From Pseudomonas sp. H3(2019) (GTDB lineage: Bacteria; Pseudomonadota; Gammaproteobacteria; Pseudomonadales; Pseudomonadaceae): a DNA stretch of 64,000 bases. The DNA lies in the NCBI RefSeq assembly GCF_007713465.1, contig NZ_VMSG01000010.1:62001-126000 (forward strand), written 5' to 3'. The notes beneath the pieces are model-generated. The model was not told the DNA's origin and did not search any database. It was given only the letters and a program-made list of their open reading frames with translations. The translations under genes and the position numbers were made by a program. Positions 8,859 through 17,198 of the stretch are shown here, piece after piece (positions within the stretch are counted from its first letter, which is position 1; every line of letters starts with the position of its first letter).

Positions 8859-9502
8859 GTCCGTAGCGGCTCGGTCCGGAAAGCCCGGGCCGGGCCGTTA
8901 CGCATAAACGCCTGATTCAACGAAGTAACGGCCGCTGACTGCGCGAGAAGCGCAGCGCGGCCGTTTTTCTGGTACGCCGCAAAGCTCAGGGCGACCACGT
9001 GATCCTGGTTCACCCGTTGCGGTTGGCCAAGACGTCTCAGCAGCACGCCATTACGCAAGAAGTAACGCTCCAGCGCCGGCGTGGTGACCGCGACCACTTC
9101 GTTCGCGCCCAGCTCCCAGGCCGCGTTCAAACTGTGCCAGAACACCCGCATTGGCAGTTTTCCCTGTTCGAGCGCACTGGCGGCAAAACGCGATATTTCC
9201 CAGGCATCGTTGCGCCGTGGGACGGGTTGGTCGCAGAGAAAGGAAAATTCCTCGGACAGCAGATACGGCTCGGTGGTCGGCAGTAGCCGGGCGCAGCCGT
9301 GGACATGTTGCTGTGGGTCAAGGGCGATGATGTAGCGCGTTTCGTTGTGGTCGAACTGATCGAATTCGCGCCCTGGCAATGCGCTGGAGGTCTCGAGTTG
9401 CCAGCCAAGGTGCTTGATGAAGACCTTGTGCCGGTAGCGGCCCAGGTCGTCATGCAGGCCGGGAGAGAGTTCGTGATGGTGCCGCGAAATAACGGTGATC
9501 AT
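8840..9502 (-). CDS. rhlI: Acyl-homoserine-lactone synthase, RhlI-like
   Basis: LuxI-family enzyme making an N-acyl-homoserine lactone from acyl-ACP and S-adenosylmethionine. 220 residues. The invariant LuxI positions are present: Arg24, Phe28, Trp34, Asp48, Asp51, Arg72, Glu102 and Arg105. Segments such as EFDQFDH, GCARLLPTT and VVAVTT read like P. aeruginosa RhlI, suggesting butanoyl-HSL as product (inference). The C-terminal 25 residues differ from that protein and extend beyond it. AAGGA lies before ATG 9502. It is the last gene of the rhlA-rhlR-rhlI run, 30 bp after rhlR, and its tail overlaps the convergent permease gene. Confidence 0.9.
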   Translation of the reverse strand: MITVISRHHHELSPGLHDDLGRYRHKVFIKHLGWQLETSSALPGREFDQFDHNETRYIIALDPQQHVHGCARLLPTTEPYLLSEEFSFLCDQPVPRRNDAWEISRFAASALEQGKLPMRVFWHSLNAAWELGANEVVAVTTPALERYFLRNGVLLRRLGQPQRVNQDHVVALSFAAYQKNGRAALLAQSAAVTSLNQAFMRNGPARAFRTEPLRTQAVSE

Positions 9503-9532
9503 GGGTCGATGTCCTTATCGTGGTGTGAGGGG

Positions 9533-10258
9533 TCAGATCAGCCCAAGCACCGCTGCATAGGCGGCCGCCAGGGTTTTGTTGGAAGCACCGAACTTCTTCT
9601 GAACAATTTTCAGATGGAAATTTACGGTATTCACCGAGATGCCAAGGATCAGCGCAATTTCACCGGAGCTTTTGCCGTCTGCGGTCCATTGCAGGATTTC
9701 CCGCTCGCGTTGGCTGAGCTCGATGGTTTCGCCGAGTGTCGGAGGGTGGGCGATGTCGCCGAGCCGTGAGCTCACCAGTTCGATGATGCAGCGCAGGCGC
9801 AAGCGGATTTCCTCGTACTGCGCCTCGGCAACGGCCGTTTGATCGCGCGCAACCGAGAGTACGCACAGTGAGTTGTTCGGCGCGTGGGCGGGCACGGTCA
9901 CCCCGACTCGCAGACCCCAGTCCTGGGCTTCATGCCATAGGTTGGGGCTGCGGTCGAAGAGGGCATCGTTCCACACGATCAGTTGGTTGGAGCGCAATCC
10001 ATTGAGGATCGAAGGATCGATCGCGGCATAGTTTTGCTGGTGGTAATGCTCCATCCATTGCAGGGGGTAAGAACCGTAGATCTCGGTTTTGGGTCGGGTG
10101 AAGGGGATCGAATGGCGTACTCCGTAAGCGTAGTAATCAAAACCCAGTTGCTGAACTTCCTGTTCCAGAAGCGCAAAAATTCCTGGCGCATTCTGTTGCT
10201 CGAGTACTTTCATGCGCAGGTCATTCCACCATTGCATGAAATCTCTATCCCTTTCCAT
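9533..10258 (-). CDS. rhlR: LuxR-type quorum-sensing regulator, RhlR-like
   Basis: AHL-responsive transcription factor. The N-terminal autoinducer-binding domain (about residues 20-165) has GFDYYAYGVRH and the W/Y/D ligand pocket residues (NYAAIDPSIL, DWGLRVG). The C-terminal LuxR helix-turn-helix (about 175-241) has LSQREREILQWTADGKS and TVNFH. The start is set at ATG 10258, giving 241 residues, exactly the length of P. aeruginosa RhlR, whose sequence it follows closely as I remember it. It lies 116 bp after rhlA, a gap large enough for its own promoter, and 30 bp before rhlI. Confidence 0.92.
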   Translation of the reverse strand: MERDRDFMQWWNDLRMKVLEQQNAPGIFALLEQEVQQLGFDYYAYGVRHSIPFTRPKTEIYGSYPLQWMEHYHQQNYAAIDPSILNGLRSNQLIVWNDALFDRSPNLWHEAQDWGLRVGVTVPAHAPNNSLCVLSVARDQTAVAEAQYEEIRLRLRCIIELVSSRLGDIAHPPTLGETIELSQREREILQWTADGKSSGEIALILGISVNTVNFHLKIVQKKFGASNKTLAAAYAAVLGLI

Positions 10259-10374
10259 GGCAGTCGCCTTGATTCCGTGCACAGGAGGGAATCTAGTCCA
10301 CGACGACTCGCTGTCAATGTTTAATGACACCTTTATGGCCATCGCAAGCGCTCTGGCCCGGCTTTCTGGCGTTT

Positions 10375-11259
10375 TCAGGCGCAGCGGAACCGGATGACAT
10401 TGGACCGTTGCGTTTGCACCGGTTCAGCCGGGCGAGCGAGCAAACGGCCTAACAGTGCGCTATGCACTCGTGCCGCCGAGCAATTCGACTCCAGGTCCAG
10501 GAAGTGCCCGGTGTCTTCGATGACCGAAAAGCTGCAAGTAGCAATGTAGCGTTGAAATAGCAGTGCATCTTCGGCGGTGGTGTATTCATCCCGGCTGCCG
10601 TTGACGAAGTGCACGGGGCTGGCAATGTCGCTGAAGCGCTGCAGATAGCCGCTTCCATTGAGGTTCAGCAGCTGATTGATATGGAAGCGCGCTTGCCGGA
10701 ATTCGGCACTGGCCAGCGAAGCCACATATTGGTGATTGGCGACTTTCAAGCGCTGCGGCAAGTGTTTGCCGACGGTATCGTTGAGCAGATGACCTATGGC
10801 TGACGCGTCGTCCCGTTCAATCAGCTCCTGGGCCTGCTTCACATAGTCGAGCATGGCGTGGTTGAGGACGGGAGCGAACGCGGTGACCGCCGAACTGATG
10901 ATGCTCGGCGGGTTATGCGCGAGGGTCAGCAAGGTCGAAAGGCCACCCCAGGAGGTCGACACCAGGTGATTGACCTCAAAGCGTTCGATCAGCGCCAGCA
11001 GAATTCCGACTTCGTCCTCTTTGCTGACCAGCTCTTGATCCGGATTGTGCGGGCGCGACTGACCGGCAAACGGCAGATCGAACAGCACGACATTGAAATG
11101 CTCCGCCAGGCATTTTCTGGTTCGGGCGAACGCCGCGGTGGTCGCCAGCGCGCCATTGACCAGCATCACGGTGTTGCGGCGCGGGTCGTTGCCCACTCGT
11201 TCGATGTAGATCCGATAGTGCTTGAATACGTTATTGATCACCCAATGGTCACTCGACAT
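10375..11259 (-). CDS. rhlA: HAA synthase RhlA (3-(3-hydroxyalkanoyloxy)alkanoate synthesis)
   Basis: Alpha/beta-hydrolase-fold acyltransferase that condenses two 3-hydroxyacyl chains into HAA, the lipid moiety of rhamnolipids. 294 residues with Ser103 in SWGG, Asp224 ([10 protein letters not shown]) and His252 (TGHFLDLES) as catalytic triad, matching the P. aeruginosa RhlA triad offset by one. Long stretches such as [15 protein letters not shown] are characteristic of RhlA rather than generic hydrolases. ATG 11259 is used, not the ATG at 11310: GGAGA sits 7 nt before it and length fits. No rhlB follows; rhlR comes next. A lux-box-like palindrome lies upstream at 11370-11385. Confidence 0.9.
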   Translation of the reverse strand: MSSDHWVINNVFKHYRIYIERVGNDPRRNTVMLVNGALATTAAFARTRKCLAEHFNVVLFDLPFAGQSRPHNPDQELVSKEDEVGILLALIERFEVNHLVSTSWGGLSTLLTLAHNPPSIISSAVTAFAPVLNHAMLDYVKQAQELIERDDASAIGHLLNDTVGKHLPQRLKVANHQYVASLASAEFRQARFHINQLLNLNGSGYLQRFSDIASPVHFVNGSRDEYTTAEDALLFQRYIATCSFSVIEDTGHFLDLESNCSAARVHSALLGRLLARPAEPVQTQRSNVIRFRCA

Positions 11260-11369
11260 CACAACATCTCCAGCATTAACTTCGAAAAGCGCGCAATCGT
11301 CAGCCAGCACAATCCTGTTCGGAGTTGAACGGTTGGAAGGTTTTTAACAAGCACTCAGAATCCGGACAA

Positions 11370-11385
11370 CTACCTGATCTGGTAG
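11370..11385 (-). promoter_or_regulatory. lux/rhl-box-like palindrome upstream of rhlA
   Basis: A 16-bp near-perfect dyad with arms CTACC and GGTAG around TGATCT, resembling LuxR/RhlR binding sites. It lies about 110 bp upstream of the rhlA ATG, a plausible distance for activation by RhlR with signal. The site is seen directly; binding is inferred. Confidence 0.6.
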
Positions 11386-11566
11386 GGCGTGTTGCCGGGC
11401 GCTGCTGGAAATACAGTTGCGCAACCTCCGGCCGAGGCGTTCTAGGCGGTGACCAACGGCTGATTAACGACTACGCTTGTGCTTGAAAAACAACGTGATG
11501 GGCTGTCTGCCTTGTGCCGTCGTCGGTGATTTGACCGGCTTGTAATTGCTTGTCTGGAGACACCGA
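11386..11566. other. Divergent intergenic region between rhlA and the SulP gene
   Basis: The full gap 11260-11566 holds the rhlA leader and lux-box-like site on the left and the SulP leader on the right. GGAGA at 11555-11559 is the SulP ribosome site. No additional gene is seen. Confidence 0.5.
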
Positions 11567-13225
11567 TTGCCGACTGAGCCACCGATTACTTCATCCAGAA
11601 CCACACCTGAGAGTCCGAATCGTTGGCAGGACCTGTTGGCCGGGCTGTCGATTGCCGGTCTGTTGTTGCCAGAGGCTGTCGCTTACTCAAGTATTGCCGC
11701 CCTGGCGCCTCAGGCGGGGGTAATTGCGCTGTTCGCCGGCTTGCTCTGTTATGGACTGTTTGGCACCAGCCGATTTGCCATCGTTTCCGCAACCTCTTCG
11801 TCAGCCGCCGTGCTGGCGGCCGCCACGGCGACACTGGCCAATGGCGACCCGCAACTTCGTGCAAGCCTGGCCATCGGGCTGGTACTGGTGACTGGCGCGT
11901 TCTTTTTGCTGGCCGGGCTGTTCAGGCTTGGCAGTGTGACGTCGTTCATTGCCAAGCCGGTATTGCGCGGCTTTGCCTTTGGGCTGGCGCTGACGATCAT
12001 CCTTAAACAGTTCGCCAGCGTGGTCGGCGTGCACCTGAGCAACGGCAATCCGATTCACTTTTTACCGCAGTTGCTGGAGCAACTGCCTCAGTGGAACTGG
12101 GCCGCCGCCGGTGTGGCTGCAGTGGCGCTGGCCTTGTTGTGGTTGTTCGGGCGGCTCCGGCGCTTGCCGGGTGGCTTGCTGGTGGTGGTGATCGGCATCG
12201 TGGCGGGGCAATGGTTGAACCTGCCAGCCTACGGGGTCAGGATGATCGGGGTTATCGACCTTGGCCTGGAGATTCCGAAGCTGCCGGTGCTGCCTTTTGC
12301 CGACTGGTTACGCCTGGGAGAATTGGGCTTTGCCATGGTGATGATCCTGTATGCGGAGTCCTACGGTTCGATCAGTTCCTTCGCACTCAAACACGGTGAT
12401 CGGGTGACCTCGAACCGGGATTTGCTGGCGTTGGGGGCGTCGAACCTGGTGTCCGGGTTGTTTCACGGGATGCCGGCAGGGGCGGGCTATTCCGCGACTT
12501 CCGCGAATGAGGCCGCCGGTGCGACGTCGCGTTTGGCCGGTGGCGTGGCAGCGCTGGTGGTGCTGATCATCGTCCTGACAGTGCTGCCTTATATCGCCTT
12601 GACCCCTGAACCGATACTGGCCGCGATCGTCATGCATGCGCTGGGCCGTGGCTTGAGCCTGCAACCGTTGGGGCGCTATTTCGTCTGGCGACGTGATCGC
12701 CTGTTGGTGATCTGCGCCGTGGCGGCCGTGTTGGTGTTGGGGGTGCTGGACGGTTTGCTGGTGGCGGTAGCGATCAGTGTGCTGCTGATGCTCAAGCAAA
12801 TGTCAGCGGCGGATATCCAGGTTCTCGGGCACATCGGCACCGGGCACGATTTTGTCGACATGCAACGTCATCCATTGGCCAAGGCTGTGCCGGGGATGCT
12901 GATTGTCCGACCGGGCGAAGCGCTGTTTTTTGCTAACGCGGAGCGAATTCTCGGCGGCGCATTGCACTTGATTCGGCACTCTGAAACGCCGATTCACACG
13001 GTGATTCTCAGCCTGGAAGAATCGCCGGACCTGGACGGCACCAGCATCGAGGCGTTGCAGGAGTTTTTCTTGCGGGTACGCAACGAAGGCAAGTGCCTGG
13101 TGCTGGCGCGTCTCAAACTGGAGGCGCAAGCGGCCCTCTCGGCGCTACCGGAGGCTGAGCGTGCGCAGGTTACTCTCTGCGATTTGAGCGTCGACGGCGC
13201 GGTGCAGGAGGCGCTCAGCGCGTAA
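11567..13225 (+). CDS. SulP-family anion transporter with STAS domain
   Basis: Inner-membrane anion transporter or channel (sulfate/bicarbonate/dicarboxylate class; substrate unknown). About 552 residues. Roughly 10-12 membrane segments span residues 20-415, starting with the SulP signature region (LAGLSIAGLLLPEAVAYSSIA). A cytoplasmic STAS domain follows (about 430-550, ILSLEESPDLDGTSIEAL), which usually regulates transport. TTG 11567 is chosen because GGAGA at 11555-11559 is correctly spaced; another TTG at 11546 has no such site. Transcribed divergently from rhlA and convergent with acnB across a shared terminator. Confidence 0.85.
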   Translation: MPTEPPITSSRTTPESPNRWQDLLAGLSIAGLLLPEAVAYSSIAALAPQAGVIALFAGLLCYGLFGTSRFAIVSATSSSAAVLAAATATLANGDPQLRASLAIGLVLVTGAFFLLAGLFRLGSVTSFIAKPVLRGFAFGLALTIILKQFASVVGVHLSNGNPIHFLPQLLEQLPQWNWAAAGVAAVALALLWLFGRLRRLPGGLLVVVIGIVAGQWLNLPAYGVRMIGVIDLGLEIPKLPVLPFADWLRLGELGFAMVMILYAESYGSISSFALKHGDRVTSNRDLLALGASNLVSGLFHGMPAGAGYSATSANEAAGATSRLAGGVAALVVLIIVLTVLPYIALTPEPILAAIVMHALGRGLSLQPLGRYFVWRRDRLLVICAVAAVLVLGVLDGLLVAVAISVLLMLKQMSAADIQVLGHIGTGHDFVDMQRHPLAKAVPGMLIVRPGEALFFANAERILGGALHLIRHSETPIHTVILSLEESPDLDGTSIEALQEFFLRVRNEGKCLVLARLKLEAQAALSALPEAERAQVTLCDLSVDGAVQEALSA

Positions 13226-13244
13226 GGGCAAAACCTTCCGGCAT

Positions 13245-13282
13245 AAAAAAACGCCGCGCACCTTACGATGCGCGGCGTTTTT
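13245..13282. terminator. Bidirectional terminator between SulP gene and acnB
   Basis: Perfect 10-bp stem ACGCCGCGCA (13251-13260) with TGCGCGGCGT (13269-13278), 8-nt loop, A-run before and T-run after. This fits factor-independent termination of both converging genes. Confidence 0.9.
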
Positions 13283-13297
13283 CATGGCGTTGTAACG

Positions 13298-15898
13298 TTA
13301 GGCTTGAACGACCGGGATGTTGGCGTTCGCTGCAGCTTCACGGAACTCGGCGATCTGGTCGAAACTCAGGTAGCGATAGACATCGCTGGCCATGGTGTCG
13401 ATTTCTTTCGCGTAGGCCATGTACTCCTCGACGGTCGGCAGGCGACCCAGGATCGAAGCCACCGACGCCAGCTCGGCCGAAGCCAGGTAGACGTTGGCGC
13501 CATCGCCAAGACGGTTCGGGAAGTTACGGGTCGAGGTCGACACGACGGTGGAGTTCGGTTCAACGCGAGCCTGGTTACCCATGCACAGCGAGCAGCCCGG
13601 CATTTCCATGCGCGCGCCAGCCTTGCCGTAGATGCCGTAGTAGCCTTCTTCGGTCAGTTGGTGAGCGTCCATCTTGGTCGGCGGCGACAGCCACAGACGG
13701 GTTGGCAGCTGACCCTTGACCTGATCCAGCAGTTTACCGGCAGCGCGGAAGTGACCGATGTTGGTCATGCACGAACCGATGAACACTTCATCGATCTTCT
13801 CGCCAGCAACGCTGGACAGCAGACGGGCGTCGTCCGGATCGTTTGGCGCGCAGAGCACAGGCTCCTTGATGTCGGCCAGGTCGATTTCGATGGTTTCAGC
13901 GTATTCGGCGTCAGCATCGGCAACCATCAGCTCAGGGTTGGCGATCCAGGCTTCCATCGCTTGAGCACGACGTTCCAGGGTGCGCGCATCGCCGTAGCCT
14001 TCGCCGATCATCCAGCGCAGCAGGGTGATGTTGGAGCTCAGGTACTCGGTGATCGACTCTTTCGACAGCTTGATGGTGCAACCGGCAGCCGAACGTTCAG
14101 CCGAGGCGTCGGACAGCTCGAAGGCTTGTTCGATGCTCAGGTTGTCCAGGCCTTCGATTTCCAGGATGCGGCCGGAGAAGGCGTTCTTCTTGCCTTTCTT
14201 CTCTACGGTCAGCAGGCCAGCCTGGATCGCGTAGTAAGGAATGGCGTGAACCAGGTCACGCAGGGTGACGCCCGGTTGCATTTTGCCTTTGAAGCGCACC
14301 AGGATCGATTCCGGCATGTCCAGTGGCATTACACCAGTGGCTGCGGCGAATGCGACCAGACCGGAACCGGCCGGGAACGAGATGCCCATCGGGAAACGGG
14401 TGTGCGAGTCACCACCGGTGCCGACGGTGTCCGGCAGCAGCATGCGGTTCAGCCAGCTGTGGATGATACCGTCGCCCGGACGCAGGGAAACGCCGCCGCG
14501 GGTCATGATGAAGTCTGGCAGGGTGTGGTGGGTGGTGACGTCGATCGGCTTTGGATAGGCCGCGGTGTGGCAGAAGGACTGCATCACCAGATCGGTCGAA
14601 AAGCCCAGGCACGCCAGGTCTTTCAGTTCGTCACGGGTCATCGGGCCAGTGGTGTCCTGGGAACCGACGGTGGTCATTTTCGGTTCGCAGTAGGTACCTG
14701 GACGAACGCCAGCTACGCCGCACGCCTTGCCGACCATTTTCTGCGCCAGGGTGAAACCCTTGGTGCTTTCAGCCGGAGCTTCCGGCTTCTTGAACAGGTC
14801 GGACGGTGGCAGACCCAGTTCGGCACGCGCCTTCTCGGTCAGGCCACGGCCGATGATCAGCGGGATACGACCGCCGGCACGGACTTCGTCGAGCAGGACC
14901 GGGGTCTTCATTTCGAAGGTGGTCAGGATTTCGTCGCTGTTGTGCTTGGTGACTTTACCGGCATGAGGGTACAGGTCGATCACGTCGCCCATGTTCATGT
15001 TGGTCACGTCGAATTCGATTGGCAGTGCGCCGGCATCTTCCATGGTGTTGTAGAAGATCGGAGCGATTTTGCTGCCGAAGCAGAAACCGCCAGCGCGCTT
15101 GTTCGGCACATAAGGAACGTCGTCGCCGAAGAACCACAGCACCGAGTTGGTTGCCGATTTACGCGAAGAGCCGGTACCCACGACGTCGCCGACGTAGGCG
15201 ATCGGGAAACCTTCGCCGCGCATGGTTTCGATCTGTTTCATCGGACCGGTAACGCCTTGCTCGTCCGGCACGATACCGTCACGGGCCATTTTCAGCATGG
15301 CCAGGGCGTGCAGCGGGATGTCTGGACGCGACCAGGCATCAGGAGCAGGGGACAGGTCGTCGGTGTTGGTTTCGCCGGTGACCTTGAACACGCGCAGGCT
15401 GATCTTGTCGGCCAGCACCGGGCGGTTCTTGAACCACTCGCCGTCAGCCCAGGATTGCAGTACGCCTTGAGCGTGAACGTTGCCGTTCTTGGCTTTTTCC
15501 GCGACGTCGTGGAAAGCATCGAACATCAGCAGGGTGTGCTTGAGTTGCGCTGCAGCGACGGCGGCCAGTTCGGCGGAGTCGAGCAGGTCAACCAGGGTCA
15601 CGATGTTGTAGCCGCCTTGCATGGTGCCCAGCAGTTCAACAGCGCGTTTTTTGTCGATCAGGGGAGAAGTGGCTTCGCCTTTGGCCAACGCAGACAGGAA
15701 GCCGGCCTTTACATAGGCTGCTTCGTCCACGCCAGGCGGAACTCGATTGGTGATCAGGTCAACGAGGAAAGCTTCTTCGCCAGCAGGAGGATTCTTCAGC
15801 AGCTCAACCAGGCCTGCAGTTTGTTCGGCGTTAAGCGGCTGGGGAACGATACCCAGTGCTGCACGCTCTTCGATATGTTTGCGGTAGGCTTCAAGCAC
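13298..15898 (-). CDS. acnB: Aconitate hydratase B
   Basis: Major TCA-cycle aconitase interconverting citrate and isocitrate with a [4Fe-4S] cluster. 866 residues, matching AcnB length. The order is HEAT-like N-terminal domain (1-160), swivel domain with the [16 protein letters not shown] segment, then the catalytic domains. Cluster cysteines are in GSCMTN and CSLCMGN near the C-terminus. GTG 15898 is chosen over an upstream in-frame ATG (15946): GAGGG lies 8 nt before it and the protein then begins (M)LEAYRKHI like known AcnB. The promoter region contains a large foldable element (16019-16159). Confidence 0.96.
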   Translation of the reverse strand: MLEAYRKHIEERAALGIVPQPLNAEQTAGLVELLKNPPAGEEAFLVDLITNRVPPGVDEAAYVKAGFLSALAKGEATSPLIDKKRAVELLGTMQGGYNIVTLVDLLDSAELAAVAAAQLKHTLLMFDAFHDVAEKAKNGNVHAQGVLQSWADGEWFKNRPVLADKISLRVFKVTGETNTDDLSPAPDAWSRPDIPLHALAMLKMARDGIVPDEQGVTGPMKQIETMRGEGFPIAYVGDVVGTGSSRKSATNSVLWFFGDDVPYVPNKRAGGFCFGSKIAPIFYNTMEDAGALPIEFDVTNMNMGDVIDLYPHAGKVTKHNSDEILTTFEMKTPVLLDEVRAGGRIPLIIGRGLTEKARAELGLPPSDLFKKPEAPAESTKGFTLAQKMVGKACGVAGVRPGTYCEPKMTTVGSQDTTGPMTRDELKDLACLGFSTDLVMQSFCHTAAYPKPIDVTTHHTLPDFIMTRGGVSLRPGDGIIHSWLNRMLLPDTVGTGGDSHTRFPMGISFPAGSGLVAFAAATGVMPLDMPESILVRFKGKMQPGVTLRDLVHAIPYYAIQAGLLTVEKKGKKNAFSGRILEIEGLDNLSIEQAFELSDASAERSAAGCTIKLSKESITEYLSSNITLLRWMIGEGYGDARTLERRAQAMEAWIANPELMVADADAEYAETIEIDLADIKEPVLCAPNDPDDARLLSSVAGEKIDEVFIGSCMTNIGHFRAAGKLLDQVKGQLPTRLWLSPPTKMDAHQLTEEGYYGIYGKAGARMEMPGCSLCMGNQARVEPNSTVVSTSTRNFPNRLGDGANVYLASAELASVASILGRLPTVEEYMAYAKEIDTMASDVYRYLSFDQIAEFREAAANANIPVVQA

Positions 15899-16306
15899 AG
15901 TTATTACCCTCATCAGTGGTCCCAAATGGGTGTCCGGGACGCTCATCCCGAAATTGCCGTACTCATGCGCTGCGTGGCGTTGTGGGCCGCTTAGCCAGAA
16001 TTACCGACAATTCCTTACAGAAGCTGCTTTCAAAGTTTTACGCCTGCAGAACGGGGAGCTGATGAGGGTTGGCGTTGGGCTTTTCCCCGCTGGAAAAACC
16101 CTTCGCCAACACCGCTCTGAAGGAACGACTGTGCTCGTGACGCTTTGAAAACAGCTTCTAACGGACATTGGCGCCTTAAAAGGCTGGCTGATTCTACGGC
16201 AAAAAAAATTTAAAGGTAAGTTAGCCTCTGAACTTTGAGGGGTGATGAATGTTAGACAAAGGGCTAACATGCCGACCTGTTTTGCTTTCTCGCGTCCTGC
16301 CTACCT
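15899..16306. other. Divergent promoter region of acnB and the DUF1289 gene
   Basis: No gene is seen. It contains the acnB leader, the palindromic element at 16019-16159, and an AT-rich stretch (about 16195-16265) likely to hold the rightward promoter. Confidence 0.5.
16019..16159. repeat. 141-bp palindromic element (possible MITE-like unit or structured RNA)
   Basis: The ends form a 17-bp inverted repeat (16019-16035 with 16143-16159, one mismatch). A second nested inverted repeat lies inside: GTTGGCG ... CGCCAAC around GGGCTTTTCC/GGAAAAACCC, about 16069-16112. The whole unit would fold into a long cruciform or RNA hairpin. No clear target-site duplication was found. It sits 120-260 bp upstream of the acnB start. 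Confidence 0.55.
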
Positions 16307-16777
16307 ATGCCCAATCAAACCATCAAGACTCCCTGTGTCGGCCTCTGTTCCACTGTTTACGGTGATCTGGTGTGCCGCGGCTGCAAGCGTTTCCACCATG
16401 AAGTGATTCACTGGAACGGTTACAACGAGGAAGAAAAGCGCGCCGTCTGGCTGCGTCTTGAGCAGCTGTTGGTGCAAGTGATGGCCGGGAAGCTCGAGAT
16501 TTTCGATCCCTGGCGCCTGCGTGAGCAGCTGGAGCAGCGAAAGATCCGTTTTGTGCCGCATCAGTCGGAATATTGCTGGGCGTACCAGTTGATCGCCCGG
16601 GGGGCGCGGGTCATCAACAATCTCGAAGCCTATGGGATGGTGTTGCTGCCGGAGTTCCGCGACTGGAACCTGCCGGAGTTGCGCGATGCCATTGATCGGG
16701 AATTCTTCCTGCTGTCGGAAGCGCATTACCAGCGCTATATCGCGCCGGGTTTCCTCAGGGATGCGTTTGGCGGCTGA
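16307..16777 (+). CDS. DUF1289 domain protein
   Basis: 156 residues. The N-terminal 60 residues form a DUF1289 domain: a CVGLC motif close to the start, then CRGCKR and a WNGYNEEEKRAVW helix. The paired cysteines suggest metal or Fe-S binding. The remaining 95 residues are a less conserved extension seen in Pseudomonas proteins of this type. Function is unknown. It is divergent from acnB, an arrangement I associate with Pseudomonas chromosomes, but no functional tie is established. Confidence 0.8.
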   Translation: MPNQTIKTPCVGLCSTVYGDLVCRGCKRFHHEVIHWNGYNEEEKRAVWLRLEQLLVQVMAGKLEIFDPWRLREQLEQRKIRFVPHQSEYCWAYQLIARGARVINNLEAYGMVLLPEFRDWNLPELRDAIDREFFLLSEAHYQRYIAPGFLRDAFGG

Positions 16778-16782
16778 TCCTG

Positions 16783-17100
16783 GCGGCCTGACAGCCGACC
16801 GATCTCTAGCAGGTGTACATATCCATTTCTGCGGTAACGGCCACTTAGGGTTTCGCCTGACGGCGACTCACTTTTTTTACAAGCGCCTAAAAAAAGTAAG
16901 CAAAAAAACGCTCGCCCCAAGCGTCCGGCACCTCGCCTAGGCTCGGCGTCCCCTTGCTCCGGTATTCATCAGGGGGCATCGCCTACGGTCTGCTTCGCGA
17001 CGACCTCCTCTCGATGTGTCCGGCTGCGCCGTACGGCGCTGCGCGCCCACCCCCTGATGAACACCTGCGCTCGGCCTGCCGAAGGGGCGGGTGGATCAAG
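16783..17100. repeat. Long dispersed intergenic repeat, copy 1
   Basis: About 310 bp shared with 63148-63459. The segment 16964-17100 is nearly identical to 63323-63459, and the left part (16783-16872) is similar with scattered changes. It contains several palindromes and no convincing gene. The gap 16778-17198 is otherwise empty apart from a partial palindromic repeat near 17160-17200. Confidence 0.85.
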
Positions 17101-17198
17101 ATCAACAGCGGCAGGCGAGCTAACGCTCGGCCTGTTGAGTGGTGGGGGTGTGCCACTGGTGATCTTTGGAGCTGCCCCGGGCTGCGATCTTTCGATCT

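Noticed and set aside
13268..15994. 908-codon open frame opposite acnB
   Set aside because: Shadow frame of a GC-rich gene: low-complexity composition and exact coincidence with the acnB coding strand.
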